Both the position numbers and the translations under genes were made by a program. Below are positions 48,484-59,808 of a stretch of DNA of 64,000 bases, one piece after another. Positions within the stretch are counted from its first letter, which is position 1; each line of letters begins with the position of its first letter. The DNA is from Dactylis glomerata (Eukaryota > Streptophyta > Magnoliopsida > Poales > Poaceae). Under the pieces are notes generated by a model, which had not been told where the DNA came from, did no database searches, and saw nothing but the letters and a program-made list of their open reading frames with translations. The stretch covers positions 7,704,342-7,768,341 of the forward strand of contig QXEO01000531.1 in assembly GCA_007115705.1 (NCBI GenBank), given 5' to 3'.

Positions 48484-50100
48484 TCACTCCTCAAAGTCAT
48501 CAAAGTCCTCATCATCCTCATCGTCATCTCCACGGTCATCATCTTCCTCATCGTCATCTTCATCTTCGTCCTCATCCTCTTCTTCAATGGCTTCCTTGCC
48601 CTTGGAGGTGACTTCGGCTAAGTCCTTCCAATCAAAAGATGAGCCCTCATTCCACTTGCCAAAGGAGAAAGTGTCCTCGGATGGATCTTGCTCTTGGGAC
48701 TCTTCTTGAGTGCTAGCTCCTTTTCCCTTCTCCACAATCCTCAAACGAGGATCCAAATCCCGTTGCTTCTTGTGAATGTGCTTGCGGTCCACATAGTCCT
48801 TGTATTGAGTTTGGCGCATATCATTGTTCATGCAAAACAAAGCCCTTTGCCACCACTTGAGCTTCTTTATTTCTTGCCCCATTCCACCACTTGGTGGATC
48901 CGCGTTCTTCCTCCTACAACCACTAGCATAGCGGTTGCCACCCATCACATCACTCAAAGAATGGACAGCACTTGAGGTGCTAGGCAACAAGTGAGCAGTC
49001 TTCTTGTAGAGCTTGTTGGGCTTGTGCACTTCCAAATCTTCACCGAGAAAATCTTGCTCAATCTCAAATTCTCCTTCAATGCCTCTGTCAATGACGAGCC
49101 TCATGATGTACGGAGCATAAGGAGGGATCTTCCTGTCAAGCATTGCAATCTTCATCTCCATGAAGATAAAGTACATCACATCAAGCTCCATCCCTTCACA
49201 CTCCCTTCTGGCCTCAAAGACAAGACGGGCATGGTGGAGAAGATGCACAAGCCCACCTCTGATAGAGTCATTGTTGCCCCCACTTGGAGCAATGTTGGCA
49301 CGAAACATCCGAAGCAGAATATCATAAATGGGAAGGAGATTTGCAGTCTCTCCCGCTTTGCCCCCGGGACCATAGAGGCACTGGATCTTCCTTTTGTTGT
49401 ACTCTGTGGTGTCAAGATGCAAGCGGGCACCTCGAGGTCGATGAATACCATCAAACCTATAGCCCAAGAGCCGCCCAAAGTGATTGATGGTCGAGCTCTT
49501 CCTCACCTCACCTGACATCCATGTGAAGCCCACCTCATCCCGAGTGTCAAACTCCAAAGAGGCATAGAACTGCTAAATCAAACGAGGATTGTAGTCTTGC
49601 TTGAAGACCATCAACTTGTGCAAACCCAACTTCTGTGTGACCCAAAGTGTATCGGCAAAGTACTCATCCTTGGATAGAGACACAATGTTGGTGAACTTCA
49701 TGGGGCAAACCTTTGTGCTCATGGTCTCATAAACCTGCTCATAGATCCTTTGATGCTCTGACCGGTAAAAGGAACCACTGGTGATGTCTCTAGGCATGGC
49801 ATAGAACTTCTGCTCACGGAACTCACGGTACTCTTGCTTGGACAGCCTCTTGAGATCAGAAATGCTAGCAAACAGAGATTTCTTCTTCCTTTCTTCCAAC
49901 CTCTTCTTCTTGACAGCAGCGGCCACACGAGCATCTTGTTGTTCTTGACGGCGGCCAATGGATGGATCAACATAGCGAGTCTGCTTGGGATGCGAGCCAC
50001 CCTGGTCCATGGGAGGAGGCGCCGGAGGAGGAGGGCCGGCCGGAGAGGGGGCTCCGGCGGCCGGAGGAGGAGCGACCGGCGGCGGTGGTGGCGGGTCCAA
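48484..50100 (-). CDS. Copia third ORF (env-like/plant-transposon-protein type), one in-frame UAG
   Basis: One frame of about 538 codons from 50100 down to 48484, interrupted once by TAG at 49573-49575. The N-terminus is Pro/Ala-rich (MDPPPPPPVAPPP) and is followed by a basic coiled-coil-like RRQEQQDARVAAAVKKKR. The middle (DYNPRLI, stop, QFYASLEF...) resembles the putative plant transposon protein family found in SIRE-type elements. The C-terminus is extremely acidic (an Asp/Glu run ending DFDDFEE). No signal peptide or clear membrane helix is seen, so an envelope role is not supported directly. The stop is followed by CAG TTC, close to the CAR YYA context of UAG readthrough, but it could also be a mutation. 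The function is unknown. Confidence 0.75.
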
Positions 50101-50779
50101 GGGAGGGGCACGAGGTGGAGAGAGTTAGGCGTGGGGGATAATGAGGAAACCCTCACCCCCACAGCCCTATGAGCGGGCCTCGAAAAAACCCCAAACCGGC
50201 TATAGCCGGCATGGGACCGGTTAAAGCCGCACCCCGGCTATTTCCGGAGAAAGACCGGCTAAAGCTGGTCTAGATGGGAAATTGTTGATGGATTCAAGTG
50301 GAGAAATTCTGGGCATGCAAGGAGAGAAGAAAGATTCCAGGCTTTTAGGTAAGAGGGCTTAGGATGGAAAAACATGCATGGAGTGGTTCTTGGCACTTGA
50401 CATTGCAAAAACAAGAAATCATCAAAAAATCCAATGCAAGTGCCTTCCCATTTCAAGGATAGAGACAATGACGAGAAAGCTCAATAAAACTTCAAATAGA
50501 ATTTGTAAGAAATCAACTCTTCGAAAAGAAGAGGTCGGTGGCCGAGGCCACCATGTATGAGTGTTATGGCATTGGACCGCGAAGATGTATCATGGGTCCA
50601 TAACCAATACTCGTCATTGAAGCTCATATATCACAAAAATGATAGTAAGAGAACAATTTTGTTACTATCGGAATTATGGGGGGAGGGATAGCCTAATAAA
50701 TTAGGACCGCACTCCCCCTATTTCCATGCCCACAGCTAAACCAAACAAGTATTGAAATATAGGTGTATTTGCAAGATGC
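50101..50779 (-). other. Copia pol/third-ORF intergenic region
   Basis: About 680 bp between the RNase H end and the third ORF. It includes palindromic CCGGCTATAGCCGG-type units (50190-50275) like those in the LTRs. No gene is seen. Confidence 0.6.
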
Positions 50780-53700
50780 TCAAGCCACACTCCTTGAATC
50801 AATGATATTTAGCTCATTCCTCAAATATCCAAATCTTGCTTCATCAAGGGGCTTCGTGAATATATCGGCAAGTTGATCCTTGGTGCACACATATGCAAGC
50901 TCAATATTACCACGGGCAACATGATCTCTAATAAAATGATTTTGGATCTCAATAAGCTTGGTTCTTGAATGTTGCACCGGATTATAGGCTATCTTGATAG
51001 CACTCTCATTGTCGCATAAAAGAGGCACTTTGTCACAATTGACACCATATTCCTTTAAAGTTTGCCTCATCCACAACAATTGAGTGCATCCACTTGCGGC
51101 AGCAATGTATTCGGCTTAGGCGATGGAGAGAGATATACAATTTTGCTTCTTAGAAGACCAACACACCAAAGACCTACCAAGAAATTCGCAAGCTCTGGAG
51201 GTTGATTTCCTATCATCCTTGTCACCGGCCCAATCCGAATCCGTGAAACCACAAAGAGAGAAATCTGAGCCTTTGGGATACCAAAGCCCATAAGTTGGGG
51301 TATGAACCAAATATCGAAAGATTCTCTTAACCGCCATAAGGTGGCTTTCTTTAGGAGCGGCTTGATAACTTGCACACACACCTACACTCAACACAATATC
51401 GGGTCTAGATGCGCAAAGGTAAAGCAAAGAACCGATCATAGAACAGTATACCTTTTGATCCACATCTTTACCATTGGGATCTAGTTCAAGATGACATTTT
51501 GTGGGCATTGGTGTGGCGGCCCCATTTAGTTCCTTCATCTTGAACCTCTTGAGCATGTCTTGGACATATTTGGCTTGATTAATAAAAGTCCCTTCTTTCA
51601 ATTGCTTGATTTCAAAACCAAGAAAGAACTTCATTTCGCCCATCATAGACATCTCGAACCTATCGGTCATAAGCTTTGAGAATTCATCATTAAAAGCTTT
51701 GTTAGTAGAGCCAAAGATAATATCATCAACATATAGTTGGCATACGAAAAGCTCCCCATTGACCCTATTAGTAAAAAGAGTGGGATCGATTTGACCAACT
51801 TCAAACCCACGGTCTAACAACAACTCCCTAAGGTGCTCGTACCACGCACGTGGGGCTTGTTTAAGGCCATAGAGTGCCTTATGGAGTTTGTAGACATAGC
51901 TAGGAAAGTTGAGGTCCTCAAACCCCGGGGGTTGCTTAACATACACTTCCTCTTTCAATGGACCATTAAGAAAATCACTCTTAACATCCATTTGTTGCAA
52001 CTTAAAATTATGATGAGTGGCATATGCAAGAAGGATACGGATGGACTCAAGGCGAGCCACGGGAGCATAAGTCTCTCCAAAGTCAATGCCTTCAACTTGA
52101 GAGAACCCTTGAGCAACCAATCTTTCCTTGTTCCTCACAACAATTCCATGCTCATCTTGCTTGTTCTTGAATATCCACTTTGTGCCAATCACATTGTGGC
52201 ACTCTCTTGGCTTCTCCACTAACACCCACACATTATTGCGCTTGAAGTTATTGATTTCTTCATGCATAGCATCCAACCAATCCGGATCTTCAAGTGCTTC
52301 AAATACTTTCTTGGGTTCAACCATGGAGATATAGGCATGATGATTGCTAAATTGTGCCAATTGACTCCGGGTTGACACTTTGCTTCTTAAATCTCCAATA
52401 ACCCTCTCAAGGGTATGACCTTTAAGTTCCAAATCCCTTTCAACTCTTCTCTTGCGACGGGCTTCGATCTCCTCATTTGACCTCGGAGGAATCACATGAT
52501 CATCTTGATCATTTTGGTCCCCGTCTTGACCATCAACTTGACCTTTATCATCATTATGCACATCATCACTCTTTTCATGAGTAGGTTGATCTTGGTCTTG
52601 TGAAGAATTAGGGGCGGTTGAGATAACCAGAGAGGATGGTGGTGCCCCTTCTCCTTCATGAAGGTCCTTGTCTTGTTCTTCGGTTGGTGCATTAGTTGCT
52701 TCTTTGGGAGAGGCTTGTTGAGCTTGTGTAGATGAGGGCTCCACTTGAGTAGAGCATAGTCCTTCTCGGTCCACCACAAGGTGTCCCTCAATGGGGCGGA
52801 AAAATCCCATGCCCATTCTTCTTATGGCATCTTGAGGTATTTCATCATCTACATCACAAGAAACAACATCTCGCCCCCCTTGGGAGCTATCATTTTCTTC
52901 GAATACCACACTACAAGATTCTTCAACACATCCGGTGGACTTGTTGAAGACTCTATAAGTGTGGGATTCGGCACCATAACCAACAAAAATACCTTCTATT
53001 GCTTTCGGATCAAATTTACCTAAACGAACTCCTTTTCTTTGAAAGAAACACTTACAACCAAAAACCCGGTAGTAGGATATGTTGGGCTTGCTTCCGGTGA
53101 GTATTTCATATGGAGTCATGTTTAAGCCTTTGCGGAGGAAGAGCCGGTTCGAAGAGTGACAAGCCGTAGAGATAGCTTCGGCCCAAAAGTTGTATGGAGA
53201 CTTAAACTCCGCCAACATAGACCTAGCCATATCCATAAGAGTCCGGTTCTTCCTCTCGGCTACACTATTTTGTTGAGGGGTGTATGCAGCGGAATATTGA
53301 TGTCGAATCCCCTCATCACTAAGAAAGCCATTTAAGGTGTAGTTCTTGAATTCGGAGCCATTGTCACTTCTTATTGCCAGTATATTTTGCCCATGTTGAC
53401 GTTCTACTTCTTTGGCAAAGTCGATGACGGTTTGTTGAGTCTCACTCTTGTGCTTGAAGAAATAGACCCAAGTATATCTTGAATAGTCATCAATAATCAC
53501 CAAACAATATTTCTTCCCACCAAGACTTGCATGAGAGGGAGGACCAAAAAGATCCACATGAAGGAGCTCCAAGATCCTCTTGGAAGAGATGACAATCTTG
53601 CTTGAATGGGGAGAGTCATGCATTTTTCCTAGAATGCAAGCCCTGCAAACACGATCTTTGGCAAAAGAAACATTCTCTTTTAGTCCGAGTATGTGGCCAC

Positions 53701-54517
53701 CCTTGTGAAGACTTTGCAAAGTTCTCATATTGACATGGGCTAGTCGGCGATGCCAAAGCCAACCCACATCGGCCTTTCCAAATAAACACATTGCACTTGT
53801 AGTGGTTTTCCCCGAGAAGTCCACCACATACAAGTTGTTTTCAATGTGCCCAACGAAAGCGGCCTTTAGAGACTTGCTCCACAAGAGTACCACAATTTCA
53901 TTATCAATGAAGATGGAAAAGCCCATCTTACCAAGTGCACGAACTGAAAGTAAATTGTAACCAAGGGTCTCAACAAGCATGACGTCGACAAGGGAAATAT
54001 CTGGTGCGACCACCACCTTGCCAAGACCCAATACCTCGGATTGTGACATGTCTCCATAAGTGACGGTTATATTGTTGACGTTAGGCCTCATCTCCGTCAT
54101 GATCTTCTTGCTTCCGGTCATATGACTTGTGCATCCACTATCAAGCACCCATTTTGATCCACCGGAAGCATAGTCCTCGGAAGACTTGGCCATAAGGCAC
54201 TTGACGTTCTAGATTGGAGAGTCCTCATTGGGGGATTCAAAGAGTGACGCGGAAGAGGTGGAGGTGGTTGCAATTGTAGCCATCTCACTAGTTGAGGTTT
54301 CTTCTTCATCACTCTCACTCCCGGAGTATTCTTCTTGAGTCAAGAACACAAACTTTGGTTGCTTCTTCTTTGGTCCACCCTTCTTCACAAATGGCTTCTT
54401 TGATGGTGACTTTGTCTTGCTCTTAATAATGAGCTTCCCACCATGATCTTCTCTCTTCTCGTAAGGACACTCGGCAACAAAGTGGAATCTATCATTGCAA
54501 TTGTAGCATGTCCTCAC
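50780..54517 (-). pseudogene. Copia Gag C-terminus and Pol (PR, IN, RT, RH)
   Basis: One frame holds the Gag zinc knuckle (CYNCNDRFHFVAEC, 54517 onward), then TAG at 54206-54208, then Pol. Protease has WVLDSGCTSHMTG. Integrase has the H...H...CRACILGK finger and the DLFGPPSHASLGG, SDNGSEF and QNSVAERKNRTL segments. RT has QMDVKSDFLNGPL and the catalytic YVDDIIFGS. RNase H follows to 50780. A TAA at 51116-51118 replaces a conserved Glu codon in RNase H (about GAA to TAA) and cuts the last 112 codons. The gag/pol TAG may be natural for this lineage or a mutation; the RNase H stop is a defect. Confidence 0.9.
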
Positions 54518-55674
54518 TCTTTGACCATTGTTGTCACTTTTTGAAAGCCACTTGACTTGCTTCTTCTTTGATTGTCTTCTTTAGCCTTGTGGGGATCAAG
54601 CCAAAAGGTTTTTCCATAGAAAGCCATGTGCTCATGGTACTCATGCCTCATATCCTAGGGACACATCTCTAGTCTTGCTTCAATGCTTGCTTGAAGAGAA
54701 ACATCTTTCTCAACCACACTTGCCTTCAAAGCAAGATTGGAGCTTCTTTGCATTCACATGGCATGAGCACGAGCATCTTCCGCATTTTGTGCGGCAACCT
54801 TGTAGGCTTGAATCTCTTGCATCACTTGATTGGAGGTCATCTCATGGAAGTTGTGCTTTCCTTGAACACTCTTCACATCCGCGGGCTCATATGGGGTGAG
54901 AGCAAGAATGTACTTCATCTTGATCCACTCATCATCTATATGGTGAGCACCGAGGTTCTTGAAGGTGGTAGCTATAGCCTTGAGTCTTCTATACATCTCT
55001 TGATGGTCCTCACCATCCATCATGAAGAATCCCTCCGCTTGATTTGAGAAGGCCACATATCTTGTTCTCTTCATGCTCTCATTGCCGACAAACACATCGG
55101 AGAGACCTTGCCAAGCTTCTTTGGCGGTGTTGAAGTGTTGGATGTGAGGCAAGTCCTTGGACCCAATGGCAACTTGAATCATGTGAAGCGCGGTTGCATT
55201 GAGTTGGCTATCGACCGCCTCTCTTCTTGTTAAGTTGGTGGGATCCACGGCCTTGAATCCTTCTTCAACAATCCTCCAAAGCTCGATGCAAGAACTGCGC
55301 ATACGAGAGATCATTTGATATTGCCATTGACCAAAGTTTAATGCATCAAGCTTAGGTGGATCACCTCTATTGTTGATATGAGGATGAGGAACCGGAGGGT
55401 CGGGTGAATACCAATGAGGGAATTCACCTTTCCCGTCGCCCTTAGTGCAAGACTTAGCATCGGTACCTTTGTTGGCATCCTCTTCTTCCAACCCCACATT
55501 CTCCACTTGTGGAGTAGCGGGTTTTTCCGGAGGAGGAGCACTAGGAGTTTTAGCTTGAATGAGTTGCGCTATCATTTCACGCAACTCGCTTATTTGAGTA
55601 GTCATAGATGATTCCAAGGTTTTGAGATCACCCATGGAAACTTGACCCAAGCCCTCACTCGGTGAGGTGTCCAT
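54518..55674 (-). pseudogene. Copia Gag N-terminal part, broken
   Basis: Begins MDTSPSEGLGQVSMGD at 55674, shortly after the primer-binding site. The capsid-like region is clear (LNFGQWQYQMISRMRS, AKEAWQGL, GEDHQEMYRRLKAI). It hits a TGA at about 54754, more stops follow, and a frameshift must separate this part from the zinc knuckle at 54517 (frames differ). It is therefore not able to make full Gag. Confidence 0.85.
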
Positions 55675-55709
55675 ACTCTTAGGCGGTTAAGCCCGAATAA
55701 AGAGCCGAG

Positions 55710-55721
55710 GCTCTGATACCA
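55710..55721 (-). other. Primer-binding site of copia element
   Basis: On the minus strand TGGTATCAGAGC, all 12 bases as expected for the initiator-Met tRNA, two bases from the LTR. Confidence 0.9.
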
Positions 55722-55723
55722 AT

Positions 55724-56908
55724 TGAACGGATCGTAAGGGCACCTAGAGGGGGGGGGTGAATAGGTGCTACTCAAATTTTAATTCTTTTTCAATTTAGGC
55801 TTGACACAAAAGCTAAATTCTCTAGATATGCAACTAAGGTGAATTTACCTATATGACAACTAGCAAGCTAAGCAAGATACAATATATAAAGGCAATAAAG
55901 GATAGAGGTAACCGAGAGTGGAGCACACAGAGACACGGATGTAATTCCCGTAGTTCCTTCCTTTTTAGGGGAAGTACGTCTACGTTGGAGGGGTGTGGTT
56001 GCCACAAAGGCCTAACCAACGCCACAAAGGCTCACCCTATTCTCCGGTGCAAGCTTCCACCACAAAGGCCTAGCTCACTTTCCACTCAGGGATTCCTCAA
56101 GGCGGAACCGGCCTTTACAATCTTGGGGCACGCATCCACAACCGAATTGGAGGCTCCCAAGCACAACACAATGCTGTCAAACAACAAGTAGCAAGATATC
56201 AAATACACAAATCAAGGTCTAGGGATACAAGGGAACCCAAGACACAAGGGCCCTCAAGCAAATGAGAGGGGAAAGTAAATCGCTTCGGTGAGGATGTAGA
56301 TCAAGGCCTCCTCCTTCGATTCTCCAAAGATTAAGAGATTTGGTGGGTTGAGGGAGGAGATCTTGTGAATTTGGTGGCTCCAAAATGGTGTTCTTCAAGC
56401 TTAGGACGAGCAGCTCTTTGGAGAAGAAGGAGGGGGGTATTTATACCCCCCCCCCCCCACCGAAAAATCTGACCGTTGGCTGCCAGAAAGTACGGCTAAA
56501 GCGGGAGTTAAGTCCGGCTATAGCCGGCCACACCGGCTAAAGCCGGCCTCCATACCGGCTAAAGCTAGCCAGGAAAAACCGCCCCTGGCTAAAATAGCCG
56601 GATAAATGTCTGGGTTGCAACAGAGAGGTTTTGCGCTCCCAAAAACTGGGCAGTCCGGCTAAAGCCGGTCTGGGGTCCGGCTATAGCCGGCCAGCTCAGC
56701 CAAGCTTCATTGAAAACATCTCCCCGAGCTTATATAAACCATCTCCTGAAGAATTTCCTTTGGGCAATGATTATTATCAACTATAATATAGGAAACCCAA
56801 TATCTTGTGCAAGAATATAATAAAATTCTGCAAAGAATAATCACCACATTAATAGATAATGTTTTGTTAACAAACGCCAAAATCAATTAGGCGGGAAATG
56901 CTCTTTCA
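55724..56908 (-). repeat. 5' LTR of copia element
   Basis: Partner of 46826-47988, 22 bp longer because it retains an extra CCGGCTAAAGCCGG-type unit near 56655-56680. Confidence 0.92.
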
Positions 56909-56913
56909 GAGTC

Positions 56914-58092
56914 AACGAGCTCGGAGGTAAGCTCGCAAAGCGCCGACACGGTCTTCACCGCGACCGTGATCTGGAGCGCGGCCTTGGTCGGGCGCTCGAC
57001 GATTAGCCGCGTGTGCACCATCGACGCCACGCCGATCGTCTGCCTGAACTGGTGGCGGCATAAGCATTGGCCGCACAGGTGGTGCTCCCAGCGCCAAGAG
57101 TGGGCATGCTGGAAACCGGCCGTGACCACCACCATCAGTACGTCGATAATCCTGACGTGGTTGCGACTCCAACAGCTCCTCCTGCATAGTATCCAAAGAA
57201 AAAGCAGTATCCAGCTCCTTGGGACGATGCAAAATGACACCAGCTTTAATGTCTGGCTTAAGCCCTTCTAGGAATTGTGTGGTGAAAAACAAAGCATCTA
57301 TAGCTGGATTATGGGCTAGGATCTGATGCATAAGATCCTCAAATTGACTCATGTACTCTAGGACTGTCCCTTGTTGTTTGAGGTTGTTAAATTGACGCAA
57401 AAGATTTTGATAGTGTTCTCTGCCAAATTTCTCGAACAACATGGAACAGAGGCTGTCCCATCCCCACACGGTGCCCTTCTTCTCATGCACTTGCAACCAG
57501 CACGCCGCATTACCCGTGAAATGTAACGTGGCCACACACACCCACAGATCGGGTTGCAAACCGTAGACAGCGAAGTACTTCTCACACTTGGTGCGCAAGA
57601 ATTGGGGATTGTCACCATCGAAACTTGGAAAATCCAATTTCGGAAGTGCCCAATTGTGATGAGATGCACGGTGATCTCTACCATCACTAAGATCGAAATT
57701 GGTAGCTCCGGAGCGAGTGAGTAAATTCACACTTGTGACCGGAGGAACAGTACCGGGAGCAGGCCCGAGTACACTTCCCCCGGTGTCGTGTTGCTGACGG
57801 TGGCCACTTGGCCCGGAGACGTTGCAAAACGCAATGCCGTCGGTCGCGGTGTGGCCCTGCCTCCCAGATCGACGTCCGCCTCCGCCGTCGGCGTAGACGC
57901 CGCTGATCCTTCGAAGTACGGCGCGTACCTCTCGATCCGTACTCGCAGCGCTTCCACTTGGCCTTGAAGATCTGCGACCACCGGCTTCCAGTTGTCGAAC
58001 GAAGCCTGGAGCGCGTCGAACTTGGCGTCGGTCGCCGCGCGCCCCTCGTTCACCGACGCGGTGAGGGCGGCGATCTGCTCCTCCAGCGTCAT
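56914..58092 (-). pseudogene. Chromovirus gag
   Basis: Start MTLEEQIAALTASVNE at 58092, about 75 bp after the primer-binding site. An N-terminal coiled coil (to about residue 60) is followed by a Ty3 gag capsid region (KLDFPSFDGDNPQFLRT, WDSLCSMLFEKFGREHY, LEYMSQFEDLMHQILAH). The frame changes near 57770-57790 (a frameshift), and a TGA near 56920 stands where Arg is expected just before the zinc knuckle. The copia element is inserted right there. The zinc knuckle and protease continue at 46820. Confidence 0.88.
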
Positions 58093-58154
58093 GATTCGCC
58101 GCGCGGCCTTGGTGGTCTATCTCGGTCGCTCGAGGTACTCCAGGATCGGAATTC

Positions 58155-58166
58155 ACTCTGATACCA
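58155..58166 (-). other. Primer-binding site of chromovirus
   Basis: On the minus strand TGGTATCAGAGT, 11 of 12 bases to the initiator-Met tRNA complement, two bases from the 5' LTR. Confidence 0.85.
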
Positions 58167-58168
58167 GA

Positions 58169-58477
58169 TGTTACAGTACCAGATCTCGATTTGGTGTTCT
58201 CCCAGGGTTTGGGTAGCGATACAGGGAGGATACAGAGAGAATTCGGAGGAAGAGAAGAATAGAGTCCAAGGAAGGAGCTAGGCTCCGATCCCGATTCAGA
58301 TCCAAGTCTCATTCGATAATGATTACAGAAACAAGGAGGTCTATTTAAGTGGCTGACAACCTGCCACTGGTTGCCTTGTCTTCCTGTGTAAAACACGCCT
58401 TTGCAGCAATACGTCTCCTCCTCACGTCGCACGCCCTCTTCCTCGATACGCCACTGGTTTGTGCCTTGTTCGTGACA
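58169..58477 (-). repeat. 5' LTR of chromovirus
   Basis: The 309-bp partner of 32890-33195, flanked on the right by CAGTT. Confidence 0.92.
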
Positions 58478-58482
58478 CAGTT

Positions 58483-59140
58483 GTATCTATGAACTTGGTG
58501 AATTCATGTTTGTGCTAAAATTGTCAAAAGACACGGATTTACGGTTTGGCGGGCGCTTTTTGCCAAACAGGTCCCGTATAAACGAATGTGCCATTATATG
58601 TATCGCTTTTGTGGAATCTGCCCGGATGAAGCTCACAACTGCCCTTTATACATGTTTTAATGTGCCCTTTATACGTGTTTTAAAGGATAGTGTATGTTAG
58701 AGATGCTCTCAGGTTGCTAATTTAATGGAGCAAACATTTAATTCTGTGGGGCAGCGACGGAAGATCATAAAAGAACGGTCAGGATTAATGGATTATGTAC
58801 AAGTATTCCCGTGTATTGTGAATAAATGGACATAACCAGCATTTAATGTCCCTCACATTCGGTCTATCTCAAAGCTATTCTACGCGGTGGATTTATCAGT
58901 ATGTGTGGCAAGCAAAAATCCAAGATATACAACGAAGAAAGCATGTCGTTCTGTCTCCCTCCGAACGTGTCCTCTCTTGAGAACTCGTGTGAGGCTTTGT
59001 CTTCCCCTCATCAACCTGGATGTGCACAACTTGGTCCTAGGTGCCGGCGCCGCCGCTCATGAGGCGACATGACGGCCGCTACCGCTACGTGTGGCGTGCT
59101 TGAGTCGCACAGCCGCTTCCTGCTGCGCCCGCATGTCTTA
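58483..59140. other. Intergenic, no gene recognised
   Basis: This resumes the DNA that carried the chromovirus target site. A TTAGAGATGCTCTC segment near 58698 resembles one end of a Tourist/Harbinger-type MITE, but no partner end is evident. No coding region is supported. Confidence 0.4.
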
Positions 59141-59501
59141 GCTCATATTGGGTGGGTGGACGTCTAATGATCACTGTTATTGTTAGGATACTATGAATAG
59201 TAGGAGTATCATAGGTAGGTAGTATTATGTACTATATGTATATAAAAATTTGATGTGTTATTTTAATTAATGATGAGAGATGGTAGTACTATCATAGATA
59301 GATACAATATCATAGTGCATAGAACTAGAAAATTTAATTTCAAATATATCTTGTATATAATTTTGCATTGAGATTCTACAAAATAATAAATACAATAAAA
59401 CTATGGTACTACTATATGATACAATGCATTATAGAGATAGTATCATAGAGTAGTATCATATGCATGATACTAGCTTATGATACTCCCCACTATAACCAGC
59501 C
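59141..59501. mobile_element. Tourist-like MITE (PIF/Harbinger type), 361 bp
   Basis: Flanked by TTA (59138-59140 and 59502-59504), the 3-bp target site of PIF/Harbinger elements. The right end ...GATACTCCCCACTATAACCAGCC is shared, inverted, with the element at 59809. The left end (GCTCATATTGGGTGGG) is degenerate. AT-rich and rich in ATCATA motifs; no coding capacity. Confidence 0.65.
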
Positions 59502-59808
59502 TTAGACCACAACTACTTCGGCCAACACTTTGTTGAAGAAAGTTTAACCTTAAATTTAATCAACAAAATATATACTATATTTTATAAAATGTATACCATT
59601 AAAAATGCCTTTTAAATATGAATTTAATGATATAATTTCTATAACATATAATTTATGTTAACACATTATGCTAATTCCTATCGCTCATTAAGTACTTGCC
59701 ACGTCACCCTTTTTGGCTACTGTGTTACCATATATGTTAACCCACTATGGGAGGTCTTATGAATTAGGACGAAATGATGTTATATTTAACCAGCTAGCAC
59801 ACTTCTTA

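Larger units (their letters stand above)
46826..56908 (-). mobile_element. Ty1/copia SIRE/Maximus-type element with third ORF
   Basis: LTRs 46826-47988 (1163 bp) and 55724-56908 (1185 bp) begin TGAACGG and end CTCTTTCA on the plus strand. A perfect target duplication GAGTC lies at 46821-46825 and 56909-56913. The element is read on the minus strand: primer-binding site (55710-55721), gag, pol in the copia order PR-IN-RT-RH, then a separate downstream ORF (48484-50100), then a polypurine tract (about 47989-48002) against the 3' LTR. Size near 10 kb, long LTRs and the extra 3' ORF fit SIRE/Maximus. LTR divergence by eye is about 2.5-3% plus a 22-bp indel. It is inserted in the chromovirus gag gene. 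Confidence 0.92.
32890..58477 (-). mobile_element. Ty3/gypsy chromovirus (Reina-like), split by two retrotransposons
   Basis: Short LTRs (32890-33195, 306 bp; 58169-58477, 309 bp) flank gag, protease, RT/RNase H, integrase and a chromodomain, all read on the minus strand. The flanking 5-mers are CAATT (32885-32889) and CAGTT (58478-58482), a target duplication with one mismatch. Removing the insertions 36046-46112 and 46826-56908 leaves about 5.4 kb. That size, the short LTRs and the C-terminal chromodomain fit the Reina clade. The LTRs differ at about 11 sites plus one 3-bp indel by eye (about 3.6%), the highest divergence in the nest. Several stops and frameshifts make it inactive. Confidence 0.9.
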
